Assembly (NCBI RefSeq): GCF_006874585.1
Contig: NZ_CP029761.1
Span: forward strand, 3,421,001 to 3,485,000
Length of the DNA stretch: 64,000 bases
Direction: 5' to 3'
Source of the DNA: Sphingomonas sp. IC081
GTDB lineage: Bacteria > Pseudomonadota > Alphaproteobacteria > Sphingomonadales > Sphingomonadaceae
Positions within the stretch are counted from its first letter, which is position 1. Each line of letters opens with the position of its first letter. A program made the position numbers and the translations under genes. Positions 8,590-17,292 of the stretch are shown in pieces. The notes beneath the pieces are model-generated. The model saw only the letters and a list, made by a program, of their open reading frames with translations, had not been told where the DNA came from and made no database searches.

Positions 8590-9462
8590 TCATGGCATTG
8601 GCCCCGTGAACAGGATCGGATCGAGCCGCGCATCGTTCCACTTGATCGACCAGTGCAGATGCGGTCCGGTCGCCCGGCCTGTCATGCCGATCCGCCCGAT
8701 CACCTGCCCCTGCTTCACATGATCGCCTTCTTTCACGAGAATCTGCGAACTGTGCAGGAAAGCGCTGTTGAGACCCATACCGTGGTCGATCATCAGGAGG
8801 TTGCCCTCCAGCGAGAACGGCCGTTCGGCGGCAAGGATCACCACCCCGTCGGCCGGAGCGACATAGGGCGTGCCGCTGGTGCCGGTCGCCATGTCGAGGC
8901 CCGAATGATAAGCGCCCGGCTCCCCCTGATAGACGCGCTGGGAGCCGAATCGGCCGGAAATGCGCCCCTTCACCGGCCAGATGAAATGCTGCCGCCAACC
9001 TTGCGCATCGGTCACGCGCGCGCGGGCGGCATTGATCCGGTCCAGTTCTGGCTGGCGGATCTTCATGAAAGCCTCGCTGGGCCCCCCAGGCTTGCGGGGA
9101 ATGTTGATGTTCTCGATCCGCCAGGCGCGCGGGGCGACGGGGATCGTCCGCGACACCGTGCGACCATCGGCGAGCGTGGCGACCAGGATCGCGCTGGACC
9201 TGGCGTCCCGATCGAATGCCGCGAACCAGGCGCCGTCCGGAGCAATCTTCACCGCTTCGCCATCGAGGGTCAGCGAACGGGTGCCTTGCGGCACCTTGCC
9301 GCGAATCCAGCCGCCCTGCGTCACTTCGCCGGAATAGGTCATGCCCGAAGGGCTGGTCACGGCGCCCGTCACGCTGCTTGTCGCGGCCGGCGACGCGCCG
9401 CCCAGCACGCAAGCAGCGAGAGCGGCGCCGCCCAGCAGCGCGCCCCTGAATTTGCGGGTCAT
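8590..9462 (-). CDS. M23-family metallopeptidase (LytM-like)
   Basis: A 290-residue secreted protein with an N-terminal signal (GAALAACVLGGASPA). Its C-terminal LytM/peptidase M23 domain (about 170-285) carries the zinc motif HSGLD and the downstream HLHW, both intact, so catalysis is plausible. Such enzymes cut peptidoglycan cross-bridges; the preceding 100 residues form a beta-rich N-terminal domain. The ATG overlaps the upstream DUF2093 stop (ATGA). The following gene starts 45 bp downstream. Confidence 0.88.
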   Translation of the reverse strand: MTRKFRGALLGGAALAACVLGGASPAATSSVTGAVTSPSGMTYSGEVTQGGWIRGKVPQGTRSLTLDGEAVKIAPDGAWFAAFDRDARSSAILVATLADGRTVSRTIPVAPRAWRIENINIPRKPGGPSEAFMKIRQPELDRINAARARVTDAQGWRQHFIWPVKGRISGRFGSQRVYQGEPGAYHSGLDMATGTSGTPYVAPADGVVILAAERPFSLEGNLLMIDHGMGLNSAFLHSSQILVKEGDHVKQGQVIGRIGMTGRATGPHLHWSIKWNDARLDPILFTGPMP

Positions 9463-9662
9463 GCCTTTCCGAGCAGGCGCTTGGTCGCGATCTCGGCGGT
9501 AGCGTAAGGTTCCTGAAGCTCGACGCTCCAGTAGCGCAGTTCCTCGAGCGGGATTTTCTCACCGGTTACGGCGCAGAGCACAAAATGGCCGCCGCTCAGC
9601 ACGCGGAAACCATTGGGGCCGTATTGAAGCTTGGCGGGACGATCGGCGGAAGACATCAGCAT
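9459..9662 (-). CDS. DUF2093 domain protein
   Basis: Small 67-residue protein of the alphaproteobacterial DUF2093 family. It contains KLQYGPNGFRVLSGGHFV, CAVTGEKIPLEELRYWSV, and EPYATAEIATKR near the C-terminus. The ATG at 9662 is preferred (AGGAT lies upstream) over a TTG two codons earlier. It starts 26 bp after xseA and its stop overlaps the M23 gene start. Function unknown. Confidence 0.82.
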   Translation of the reverse strand: MLMSSADRPAKLQYGPNGFRVLSGGHFVLCAVTGEKIPLEELRYWSVELQEPYATAEIATKRLLGKA

Positions 9663-9688
9663 GGGCAAATCCTAGCAGGTCGCGCTGG

Positions 9689-11218
9689 TCAAAACAAATC
9701 ACCCTGCCTGGGTTCTTCAGGTTTCTGGCGCACCGGGCGCCTGACAACCGCACCCTCGACCGGACCTGATGACACGGCCGCAGCCGCTGCAGGCGGGGTC
9801 GGATCAATAGAGCCCGCGCTACCTGAACCGGGCGTGACTTCCAGCGTACCGTCGCGGAATCGCAGCAGAAGTGCGGCCTCCTGCGCGGCCTTTTCGCGCG
9901 TGGTCAGGGTGCGGCCGTCGAGCGCGGTGACGCGGGCGAACCCCCGGTCCAGCGGCTTGTCGGGATCGAGCTGCGGCAGCACGCGGGCCATCGGCGCCAG
10001 CGAATCGCGTGCCATGGCCCAGCGGCGCTGGAGCAGGCGCGGATGCAGGCCCGCGCGCTCGATCCGCTCGCCGGAAACCTGCACGCGGTGGCGCAGCAGC
10101 GGGAGCGAGAGCTTTCCGGCAACGCGACCAAGCTGTTCGCGCTTGGCCCCTGCTTCATCGCGCAGGCCCCGGCGCAGGCGTTCGGAGAGTTCGTCCAGCT
10201 TCTGCGCCTTGGCCGCGAGAATCGCCTCGGGCCGGGGCAGGCGCTGTACGCGCGCTTCCAGCCGCTCGCGCCCCAGAGTGACCGGGCGCAGCGCGCAGCG
10301 ACGCATGCGATAGGCCAGTTCGTCCAGCGTCGCGGCCAGTTCCGCGCGCACCGGCACCGCCATTTCGGCAGCGGCGGTCGGCGTCGGCGCGCGGCGATCG
10401 GCGGCATAGTCGCAGAGCGTCGTGTCGGTCTCGTGGCCCACCGCCGAGATCACCGGGATCGCCGATTCGGCCACCGCGCGCACGACCACTTCCTCGTTGA
10501 ACGACCACAAGTCCTCGATCGAGCCGCCGCCGCGCGCCACGATCACCAGATCGGGGCGCGGCACCGCTCCGCCGGGCGGGATCGCCGAGAATCCCCGCAC
10601 GGCATTGGCAATCTGCTGCGCGGCGCCTTCGCCCTGCACCAGCACCGGCCAGACCAGCACGCGGCTCGGGAAACGGTCGGCCAGACGGTGCAGGATGTCG
10701 CGGATCACCGCGCCGGTGGGTGAGGTCACGACGCCGATCACGCGCGGCAGGAAGGGCAGGGGCCGCTTGCGCTCGGGCGCGAACAGGCCCTCTGCCGCCA
10801 GCCGCGCGCGCAGCTTTTCCAGCAGCGCCAGCAGAGCGCCTTCGCCGGCGATCTCCATCGTCTCGATGACGATCTGGTATTTCGAGCGGCCGGGATAGGT
10901 CGTCAGCTTGCCGGTGGCGATCACTTCCACGCCGTCTTCCGGCCGGAACGCCAGCCGCTGGGCGCCGCCGCGCCACATGACGCCGTCGATCACCGCCTTG
11001 TCGTCCTTCAGCGCGCAGTAGAGGTGGCCCGATGCGGCCCGCTTCACGCCCGAAAGCTCGCCCCGCAGGCGCACGAAACCGAATCGATCCTCCACCGTGC
11101 GCTTCAGCAGATTCGAAATCTCGCTGATCGAGAGCGGCGCGGCGTTGTCCCCGGGCGCTTGCTTCGCTACCAGCCCACCGGAACGACCATCATCGAATTC
11201 GTCGTCATCGAAAGGCAC
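9689..11218 (-). CDS. xseA: exodeoxyribonuclease VII large subunit
   Basis: Catalytic subunit of exonuclease VII, which degrades single-stranded DNA to oligonucleotides. The product has an N-terminal OB-fold (about 30-125; [24 protein letters not shown]) and an exonuclease domain with [33 protein letters not shown] and [28 protein letters not shown]. It ends QGDLF. Translation most likely begins at GTG 11216-11218 (PFDDDEFDD), only 5 bp from the divergent purD ATG; a longer frame to 11347 would run antisense into purD. The small subunit xseB is not in the window. Confidence 0.95.
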   Translation of the reverse strand: MPFDDDEFDDGRSGGLVAKQAPGDNAAPLSISEISNLLKRTVEDRFGFVRLRGELSGVKRAASGHLYCALKDDKAVIDGVMWRGGAQRLAFRPEDGVEVIATGKLTTYPGRSKYQIVIETMEIAGEGALLALLEKLRARLAAEGLFAPERKRPLPFLPRVIGVVTSPTGAVIRDILHRLADRFPSRVLVWPVLVQGEGAAQQIANAVRGFSAIPPGGAVPRPDLVIVARGGGSIEDLWSFNEEVVVRAVAESAIPVISAVGHETDTTLCDYAADRRAPTPTAAAEMAVPVRAELAATLDELAYRMRRCALRPVTLGRERLEARVQRLPRPEAILAAKAQKLDELSERLRRGLRDEAGAKREQLGRVAGKLSLPLLRHRVQVSGERIERAGLHPRLLQRRWAMARDSLAPMARVLPQLDPDKPLDRGFARVTALDGRTLTTREKAAQEAALLLRFRDGTLEVTPGSGSAGSIDPTPPAAAAAVSSGPVEGAVVRRPVRQKPEEPRQGDLF

Positions 11219-11223
11219 GGGCA

Positions 11224-12510
11224 ATGAATATCCTTCTTCTGGGCTCTGGCGGCCGCGAACATGCGCTGGCCTGGAAGCTGGCGCAATCCCCGCTCTGCGA
11301 GACGCTCTGGGCTGCCCCCGGTAATCCCGGGATCGCCGAAGTGGCAAGCTGCATCGACCTCGATGTCACCGACCACGGTGCGGTCATCGCCTTCTGCGAG
11401 GCGAATGTCGTCGGGCTGGTCGTGATCGGCCCCGAAGCGCCGCTGGTCGACGGCCTCGGCGATGCGCTGCGTGCCGAGGGCTTTTCGGTGTTCGGCCCGA
11501 ACCGGAAGCCCGCCCAGCTGGAAGGCTCCAAGGGCTTCACCAAGGACCTGTGCGAACGCGCGGGCATCCCCACCGCCGGGTACGAGCGCGTTTCCAGCGA
11601 GGCCGCCGCGATGGCAGCGCTCGCCAGGTTCGGCGCGCCGGTGGTCATCAAGGCCGACGGGCTTGCCGCCGGCAAGGGCGTGACCGTGGCCATGACCATG
11701 GACGAGGCCGAGGACGCCGTGCGCGAGATCTTCTCCGGCCGCTTCGGCGAGGCCGGTGCCGAGGCCGTGATCGAGGAATTCATGGAAGGCGAGGAAGCCA
11801 GCTTCTTCGCGCTGACCGATGGCTCCACCATCGTCCCCTTCGCTTCCGCGCAGGACCACAAGCGCGTGGGCGACGGCGACACCGGCCCCAACACCGGCGG
11901 CATGGGCGCCTACAGCCCTGCCCCGGTGCTGACGCCCGCGCTCGAAGCCGAAGTGCTGGAACGCATCATCGCCCCGACCGTGCGCACGCTGGAGAACGAG
12001 GGCATTCCCTATTCGGGCGTGCTGTTCCTGGGGGTGATGCTCACCGCGCAGGGCCCCAAGCTCATCGAATACAACTGCCGCTTCGGTGATCCGGAGTGCC
12101 AGGTGATGATGATGCGCCTTGAATCGGACCTCGTCGAACTGCTCCACGCCTGTGCCGACAATCGCCTTGCCGCGATCCAGCCGCCCAAGTTCAGCGCGGA
12201 TACCGCGCTGACCGTGGTGATGGCCGCGGACGGCTATCCGGGCACGCCCGCCAAGGACGGCGCCATCCACGGCATCGACAAGGCCGATGCGCAGGGCGCC
12301 AAGGTCTTCCACGCCGGTACCGCGCTGAAGGACGGCACGCTGGTCGCGAGCGGTGGCCGCGTGCTGAACGTCACCGCACGCGGCGCTTCGGTGACGGAAG
12401 CACAGGCCGGGGCCTATGCCGCCGTCGACGCCATCGATTTCCCCACCGGCTTCTGCCGCCGCGACATCGGCTGGCGCGAAGTGGCGCGCGAGAAGGCAGC
12501 CGGCGAGTAA
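11224..12510 (+). CDS. purD: phosphoribosylamine-glycine ligase
   Basis: GARS: phosphoribosylamine + glycine + ATP to GAR, step 2 of purine synthesis. The 428-residue length is typical. The N-terminus [19 protein letters not shown] is canonical and fixes the start. The ATP-grasp domain contains [30 protein letters not shown] and [12 protein letters not shown], with FGDPECQ near the metal site. The RBS (AAAGG, 11211-11215) falls inside the first codons of divergent xseA. A small gene follows 4 bp downstream. Confidence 0.97.
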   Translation: MNILLLGSGGREHALAWKLAQSPLCETLWAAPGNPGIAEVASCIDLDVTDHGAVIAFCEANVVGLVVIGPEAPLVDGLGDALRAEGFSVFGPNRKPAQLEGSKGFTKDLCERAGIPTAGYERVSSEAAAMAALARFGAPVVIKADGLAAGKGVTVAMTMDEAEDAVREIFSGRFGEAGAEAVIEEFMEGEEASFFALTDGSTIVPFASAQDHKRVGDGDTGPNTGGMGAYSPAPVLTPALEAEVLERIIAPTVRTLENEGIPYSGVLFLGVMLTAQGPKLIEYNCRFGDPECQVMMMRLESDLVELLHACADNRLAAIQPPKFSADTALTVVMAADGYPGTPAKDGAIHGIDKADAQGAKVFHAGTALKDGTLVASGGRVLNVTARGASVTEAQAGAYAAVDAIDFPTGFCRRDIGWREVAREKAAGE

Positions 12511-12514
12511 GGCG

Positions 12515-13066
12515 ATGGCAAGCAAGGCCGACACGGTTCTCAAACTCTCGCTGGCGGCAGCCGTGCTGATCGCGGGAACCGGCGTGGGCTGGTACTACGG
12601 GGTCGTCCTGCCCGGCCAGGCCGCGCGCGAGGAAGCCCGGGTGGAGGCCCGCGAAGCGGCCGAGCGCGAGGCCGAACAGGCGCGCCGGAAGGCCGCCCAG
12701 CGGGCCGAGGCGGAAGCCCGGCAGCGGCAGGAATCGGCGCAGCTGGAATACCAGGACTGCCTCAACTTCGCGGAACTCTCCTACAAGGAGCGCTGGACCG
12801 CCAGTTGCCGGGCGCAGCACGATGCCGACGTTGCCGCCTTCGAGGATTGCGCCGACGGCCTGTTCGCCACCGAGGAAGGCTGCCGCGCCCGCCATCCCAT
12901 CCGCCCGGACCGCGACTGTGCACTGCCCGGCCAGACCGCGCAGAGCTATTCGGACGCGCGGGCGCAGCGCAAGAACGAGTGCGCGGCCCGCTTGCAGGCG
13001 GCGCAGGGCGGGCAAGGACAGGCGGCGGCGCAGCAGGCTCCGCCGGCCCAGTCCACCGGATTCTGA
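12515..13066 (+). CDS. membrane-anchored coiled-coil protein, Cys-rich tail, unknown function
   Basis: Not recognised. The 183-residue protein has one N-terminal transmembrane segment (about 9-30; LSLAAAVLIAGTGVGWYYGVV) and a long Arg/Glu/Ala helix (about 37-75) that should form a coiled coil. A polar domain follows with about seven cysteines (for example YQDCLNF, ASCRAQH, DCADG, GCRAR). The tail is Gln/Ala/Pro-rich. Topology suggests a periplasmic or outward-facing domain whose cysteines may form disulfides. It begins 4 bp after purD, so it is probably co-transcribed, with no obvious functional link. Confidence 0.6.
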   Translation: MASKADTVLKLSLAAAVLIAGTGVGWYYGVVLPGQAAREEARVEAREAAEREAEQARRKAAQRAEAEARQRQESAQLEYQDCLNFAELSYKERWTASCRAQHDADVAAFEDCADGLFATEEGCRARHPIRPDRDCALPGQTAQSYSDARAQRKNECAARLQAAQGGQGQAAAQQAPPAQSTGF

Positions 13067-13090
13067 GCGGCCTCTCGGCCTTCCTGGCCT

Positions 13091-13519
13091 TCAGCGCACC
13101 GGCATCCGCACTGGCATCCGCACGGGCATCCGCACCGGCACGATCTCGATGACCGGCACTTCCCAGGGGTGAATCGCGAGAATCCGGTCCAGTGCGGCTG
13201 CAAGGGCCGCATCCTCCGGCGGGCAGGGCGCATGAACGGCCAGGATCGCCGTGGGCGAAAGCGTCGTGCGCCCCGCTTCGCCCAGAGTCGGCCGGGCATC
13301 GGCATCCGGCTGAAAGCTCTCCCAACCCGGACTGAGTTCGAACACGCCTTTGTAAAGACCGAAGTCACCCAGCGGATTGTCCTCCCGGATCACCGCAAGA
13401 ACCGCGGCCAGCACAGGATCACGCTCGGCAGCAGCGCCATCGCCCGCGAGCATCGCGGCCAGCGTTTCGGCAGCGACCGGCACATGGATGCGCACCAGGG
13501 TCGCGTCACGGGTCTTCAT
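13091..13519 (-). CDS. unknown protein with C-terminal (MPVR)4 repeat
   Basis: A 142-residue protein of unknown function, translationally coupled to the upstream exonuclease gene (ATG at 13519 overlaps its stop as ATGA). Segment IHPWEVPVIEIVPV loosely resembles the closing strand of small ferredoxin-fold proteins such as CutA/NIF3-like domains (compare HPYEQPAV in CutA at 25 kb), which is suggestive only. The C-terminus is four copies of Val-Arg-Met-Pro/Met-Pro-Val-Arg encoded by a 12-bp tandem repeat (about 13094-13141). Confidence 0.55.
   Translation of the reverse strand: MKTRDATLVRIHVPVAAETLAAMLAGDGAAAERDPVLAAVLAVIREDNPLGDFGLYKGVFELSPGWESFQPDADARPTLGEAGRTTLSPTAILAVHAPCPPEDAALAAALDRILAIHPWEVPVIEIVPVRMPVRMPVRMPVR
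13094..13141 (-). repeat. 12-bp tandem repeat encoding (MPVR)n
   Basis: Four imperfect copies of a 12-bp unit (plus strand GGCATCCGCACC and variants) lie in frame at the 3' end of the 13091-13519 gene. In-frame 12-mers change protein length without frameshift. Confidence 0.8.
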
Positions 13520-14040
13520 GCAGTTTCGCTTTCCATCAGCAGGCGCACGACCATGGCCAGCCGCTTGGCGTCCTCGCGCGCCAGATGTTCCTTGGGCAGC
13601 CGGGCCTTGGCTTCTTCCAGTGCGGCGACGACTTGCGGGCGGGTGAACCCGTGCTCGACCATCCATTCGCCGAGATAACGGATCGGGAAGGGCAGGGCGA
13701 CGGCGAGCCCCTGGCACAGCACTTCCAGCCAGTATTCGTCGAGCTCGGCATCGGAATAGACCGCGCAGTCCCCCACGAATTCGATGATTTCCGCAAGGAC
13801 CTGCGATGCCGGCAGGCCGTCGCAGTCCAGCATCGCGCGGCTGATGCCGTGGAGCGCCTCGGCCTCCTGCGACCAGTCCCAGTGTTCCCAGGCCCGCAGC
13901 GGACGGATCAGCCAGGCACGGTTCTCGCCGTCGATCCGGGCGACCGCCACTTCGATGGGATAGGACTGCCCATGTTCGGGCAGACAACTCGCCTCGAAAT
14001 CGATGACGGCCAGCGCTCCGGCCGGATTCCCATTCGCCAT
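13516..14040 (-). CDS. DEDDh-family 3'-5' exonuclease (DnaQ-like)
   Basis: A 174-residue nuclease-fold protein. IDFEAS supplies the first Asp-Glu pair near residue 14, HGIS follows the Exo region, SDAELDEYW holds a further Asp, and HLAREDAKR matches the H-x4-D motif of DEDDh exonucleases. Substrate is unknown; it is distinct from the true dnaQ at 51.9 kb. The RBS (GGAGG, 4 bases before ATG) overlaps the 3' arm of a 13-bp hairpin at 14046-14085, so translation may be structurally controlled. Its stop overlaps the start of the next small gene. Confidence 0.75.
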   Translation of the reverse strand: MANGNPAGALAVIDFEASCLPEHGQSYPIEVAVARIDGENRAWLIRPLRAWEHWDWSQEAEALHGISRAMLDCDGLPASQVLAEIIEFVGDCAVYSDAELDEYWLEVLCQGLAVALPFPIRYLGEWMVEHGFTRPQVVAALEEAKARLPKEHLAREDAKRLAMVVRLLMESETA

Positions 14041-14045
14041 GCTAC

Positions 14046-14085
14046 CTCCGGGAGACCTAGGGTAATGTACCAAGGTCTCCCGGAG
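14046..14085 (-). promoter_or_regulatory. hairpin masking the Shine-Dalgarno of the exonuclease gene
   Basis: Arms 14046-14058 and 14073-14085 are perfect 13-bp reverse complements with a 14-base loop. In the minus-strand transcript the 3' arm ends ...CCCGGAG and is followed by GTAGC then ATG, so the GGAGG ribosome site is largely within the stem. There is no T-run, so it is not a normal terminator. Confidence 0.55.
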
Positions 14086-14113
14086 CGCATGGCGCGTCAA
14101 TGGTGCGGGAGAA

Positions 14114-15121
14114 TTATCCCAGAACCGGCGCGGTGAGCGCCTTGAGGTCCGCTTCGGGGCGGGCGCCGTAGTGCGAGATGATCTCGCAGGCACAGATCGC
14201 GCCGAGCTTGAGGCACTGCTCGAGGCTCTTGCCGCGCACGTGGCCGAACAGGAAGCCGGCAGCGAACAGATCGCCCGCGCCGGTGGTGTCGACCACGCGG
14301 TCGATCGCCTCGGCGCCGATCTCGACGCGCTGGCCTTGCGACAGGGCAACGGCGCCTTCGGCACCGCGCGTGACGACCAGCACCGGGATTTTCGGCGCCA
14401 GTTCGGCCACGCCCTTCTCGAAATCGTCATGGCCGACGAGCGCCGCCATCTCGTGCTCGTTGCAGAACAGCACGTCGATCTTGCCGGTCTCGATCAGGTC
14501 GAGGAAGTCGGCGCGGTGACGGTCGATCACGAAGCATTCCGAAGGCGTGAAGGCGATCTTGCGACCGGCCGAGCGGGCCGCGTCGATTGCCTTGCGCATC
14601 GCCGCACGCGGCTCTTCCGGATCCCAGAGGTAACCTTCGAGGTAAAGCACGGCGGCACTGGCGATCGCGCTTTCGTCGAGCGCTTCGGCCGGCAGGTAGT
14701 GCGAGGCGCCGAGGAAGGTGTTCATCGTGCGCTGGCCGTCGGGAGTCACGAAGATCAGGCAGCGCGCGGTCGGCGGGTTGCCGGGGCGGGCGGGCACGTC
14801 GAAGGCGATGCCGCCGGCGCGGATGTCGTGGGTGAAGACTTCGCCGAGCTGGTCTTCGGCCACCTGGCCGATGAACGCGCACCGGGCGCCCAGCGCGGCA
14901 AGCCCCGCCAGCGTGTTGGCGGCCGAACCGCCCGAGATCTCGCGGGCGGGGCCCATGGCTTCGTAGAGGCTCTTGGCCTGGTCGGCATCGATCAGCATCA
15001 TGCCGCCGCGCGACAGGCCGAGTTCCTCGATCAGCGCGTCGTTGCAGTTGGCGATCACGTCGATGATGGCATTGCCGATGGCGATGACATCAAGAGTGGG
15101 CGGCACGGTGGGCTGGGCCAT
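14114..15121 (-). CDS. adenosine kinase (PfkB/ribokinase family)
   Basis: Probable purine-nucleoside kinase: adenosine + ATP to AMP. The 335-residue protein has the PfkB pattern: VIAIGNAIIDVI at the N-terminus, GGSAANTLAGLAALG, and near residue 281 DTTGAGDLFAAGF, whose GAGD Asp is the catalytic base. The closest families are alphaproteobacterial adenosine kinases. ATG 15121 gives the expected N-terminus. It precedes the exonuclease gene by 73 bp on the same strand, separated by a hairpin. No terminator was seen. Confidence 0.86.
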   Translation of the reverse strand: MAQPTVPPTLDVIAIGNAIIDVIANCNDALIEELGLSRGGMMLIDADQAKSLYEAMGPAREISGGSAANTLAGLAALGARCAFIGQVAEDQLGEVFTHDIRAGGIAFDVPARPGNPPTARCLIFVTPDGQRTMNTFLGASHYLPAEALDESAIASAAVLYLEGYLWDPEEPRAAMRKAIDAARSAGRKIAFTPSECFVIDRHRADFLDLIETGKIDVLFCNEHEMAALVGHDDFEKGVAELAPKIPVLVVTRGAEGAVALSQGQRVEIGAEAIDRVVDTTGAGDLFAAGFLFGHVRGKSLEQCLKLGAICACEIISHYGARPEADLKALTAPVLG

Positions 15122-15249
15122 GCGGAGAGAGTCCTTAAAATGATCTGGAAATGTTCGGGAGTTGCCACCGCGAGTAGCGCGCGGCCGGCCGCTTCGCAAG
15201 CGCGGCGCGGTTGACAGCCGTTTTCCCGCGCGCGATGCGGGGGGCAATC

Positions 15250-15738
15250 ATGATCCAGACGCGCAAGAACCCGGCCATCCTTCCCGAAAATTGCCGAAAC
15301 GGCCAGAACCGGCGCCTGATCGGGGCGCTGTCGGCCGCCGCGCTGGCCTTGATGGTCTCCGCCTGCGGCGGCGGCACGGTGCAGAGCACGCCCCATCCCA
15401 CCCGCACGCCGCATCGCACTCCGGGCCGCGTCCCCGACGTGCGCCAGCCCAGCCACGTCAACCGCGCGCCCACACTCCAGGCGATTCCCGGTGTAGCGGG
15501 CGTGATCGGTGCCGACCGGGCGCAACTGGTTCGCCAGTTCGGCGAGCCCCGTCTCGACGTGTGGGAAGGCGATGCCCGCAAGCTGCAGTTCACCGGCACC
15601 GCCTGCCTGCTCGACGTCTATCTCTATCCCCCCGCCGGATCGAAGGAGCCGGTGGCGACCTATGTGGACGCCCGGCGCGGCTCCGATGGCCAGGACGTCG
15701 ACCGCGCCGCCTGCATCGCCGCCTTGCGCAAGCGCTGA
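15250..15738 (+). CDS. predicted lipoprotein, unknown function
   Basis: A 162-residue protein. The N-terminal hydrophobic run LIGALSAAALALMVSAC ends in a lipobox cysteine, followed by a low-complexity Pro/Thr/His/Arg linker (about 43-75). A small C-terminal domain contains GADRAQLVRQFGEPRLDVWEGDARKLQF, reminiscent of SmpA/BamE-like lipoprotein folds (inference). Function unknown. It is divergent from adenosine kinase and followed by a palindromic repeat element. Confidence 0.65.
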   Translation: MIQTRKNPAILPENCRNGQNRRLIGALSAAALALMVSACGGGTVQSTPHPTRTPHRTPGRVPDVRQPSHVNRAPTLQAIPGVAGVIGADRAQLVRQFGEPRLDVWEGDARKLQFTGTACLLDVYLYPPAGSKEPVATYVDARRGSDGQDVDRAACIAALRKR

Positions 15739-15751
15739 CAGTCCGTTTGCA

Positions 15752-15853
15752 AATTCGCCGCAGGCGAATTTTGCGGCACCGGCCCTCTCCCCCGCCCTCT
15801 CACCCATCGATATATCCTGCAGGTGGTAGGGTGGGGGAGAGGGCCGGTGCCGC
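15752..15853. repeat. palindromic intergenic repeat, copy A
   Basis: Two-part element: a small hairpin AATTCGCC-GCA-GGCGAATT (15752-15770), then a 21-bp perfect inverted repeat beginning GCGGCACCGGCCCTC (15773-15793 with 15833-15853) enclosing about 39 bp. The same order, hairpin then GGCACCGGCC...GGCCGGTGCC, recurs at 18.1, 47.6 and 48.8 kb. Confidence 0.85.
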
Positions 15854-15951
15854 TAACCTCTTCGGACGCCCGTAATCTTTCGACAAAGGTCGATTCCCGT
15901 CCGATTTGCGAACTGGCGCCTTGGGGAACTTTCGCGCTATTCCGGTAGACC

Positions 15952-17292
15952 ATGTCGGATGTCGCCAATCAGCCGCGCGTGCCTGCGCGGGTCGTTCTGC
16001 TCTCGCTTGCCGCGCTCTGGGCCTGTTATTTCCTCGTCGCGACCCTGCGCGGGGCGATCATGGGCTACGAGTTCGTCTGGGCCATCTTCTCGCGCCGGCT
16101 GACGATCTGCATTCTCTCGATGCTGGTCATGGCCGCCGTCTGGCCGCTCTTGCAGATGCTGGAGCGCAAGTCGGGCGGAATCAGGCTGGCGATCGTGCTG
16201 ATCGGCGCCCTGCCGCTGGCGTTCCTGCTCAGCGTCATCAACCAGACGGTGTTTTCCGACATCGAGATGAGCCCCGCCTACGGCAGCGAGGAAGAGGCCG
16301 AGGCCGTCAAATCGGGCAATGTCCGGATCAGCCGCGACGATGCCGGCAACATTCTCCTCGATCTGCCCACCTCGGTCACCCAGCCCGCCCCGCGGCTGCC
16401 CGGCACGCCGACCGACGATGCCAGCGCCCCTTCGGCTCCAACTCCGCCCGAGCCGACCACCACCAGCGACAACAAGGCCCACTCCATCACCATCCACACC
16501 AACAAGAGCCTGGGTGAGGAATATGGCCGCTGGGCCACGGTGACGGACTATGCCTTCACCCGCTACTTCCTCGTGCTGGCCTGGGCGGCGCTCTATTTTG
16601 CGCTGGCCAAGGCGGAAGAAGCCCGCGTGGCGGAGCGCCGCGAGGGCGAGCACCGCCGTGCCGCAGCAGCGGCAGAGCTGCGTTCGCTGCGCTACCAGGT
16701 CAATCCGCACTTCCTGTTCAATACGCTGAACTCGCTTTCGGCGCTGGTCATGACCGGCAAGCAGGACGATGCAGAAACGATGATCCAGACGCTCTCGACG
16801 TTCTATCGCCGGACGCTCTCCGGGGATCCGACAAGCGACCTCAAGCTTGTCGATGAGATCGAACTTCAGAAACTCTATTTCGACATCGAGGCGGTTCGTT
16901 TCCCAAATCGCCTGGTGACGACGATAGATATTGACGATGCCGTTTCCGATGCGATGGTGCCGGGCATGATCCTGCAGCCGCTTGTCGAGAATTCGGTAAA
17001 GTACGCCGTTGCCGCCACCCAGCGCCCGGTGACGATCGCCATCCGCGCGCAAGCGGAGGGCGACACACTGGTAATCTCCGTCAGCGACGATGGCCCCGGC
17101 GGCAAGGTCAAGGGCGTGCAGGGCTTCGGCATCGGCCTTGGCAATGTCCGCGACCGGTTGCGGGCCCGCTACGGCAATGCCGCACAGATCACGTTCGGCC
17201 GGCGCGAGGAAGGCGGTTTTGCCACGGTCCTGCACCTGCCGCTGAACTATGGGTCCCCCTCTGCGGGCCCGCTGGAGCATTCTCGTGCCTGA
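15952..17292 (+). CDS. sensor histidine kinase, LytS/YehU type
   Basis: Membrane sensor kinase of 446 residues. Several hydrophobic segments span about 12-110, then a Pro/Thr/Ser-rich presumably periplasmic stretch (about 120-180) and another transmembrane helix near 205. Next come the His_kinase domain with YQVNPHFLFNTLNSL (phospho-acceptor His253) and a C-terminal HATPase (DNA-level N-box LQPLVENSVKYAV; GFGIGLGNVRDRL). Its stop overlaps the response regulator start by 8 bp, so the two form a two-component pair. Signal unknown. Confidence 0.9.
   Translation: MSDVANQPRVPARVVLLSLAALWACYFLVATLRGAIMGYEFVWAIFSRRLTICILSMLVMAAVWPLLQMLERKSGGIRLAIVLIGALPLAFLLSVINQTVFSDIEMSPAYGSEEEAEAVKSGNVRISRDDAGNILLDLPTSVTQPAPRLPGTPTDDASAPSAPTPPEPTTTSDNKAHSITIHTNKSLGEEYGRWATVTDYAFTRYFLVLAWAALYFALAKAEEARVAERREGEHRRAAAAAELRSLRYQVNPHFLFNTLNSLSALVMTGKQDDAETMIQTLSTFYRRTLSGDPTSDLKLVDEIELQKLYFDIEAVRFPNRLVTTIDIDDAVSDAMVPGMILQPLVENSVKYAVAATQRPVTIAIRAQAEGDTLVISVSDDGPGGKVKGVQGFGIGLGNVRDRLRARYGNAAQITFGRREEGGFATVLHLPLNYGSPSAGPLEHSRA

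Noticed and set aside
13091..13145. CRISPR-like array from the 12-bp repeats
   Set aside because: Repeat units are contiguous and coding, with no spacers; no cas genes are in the window.
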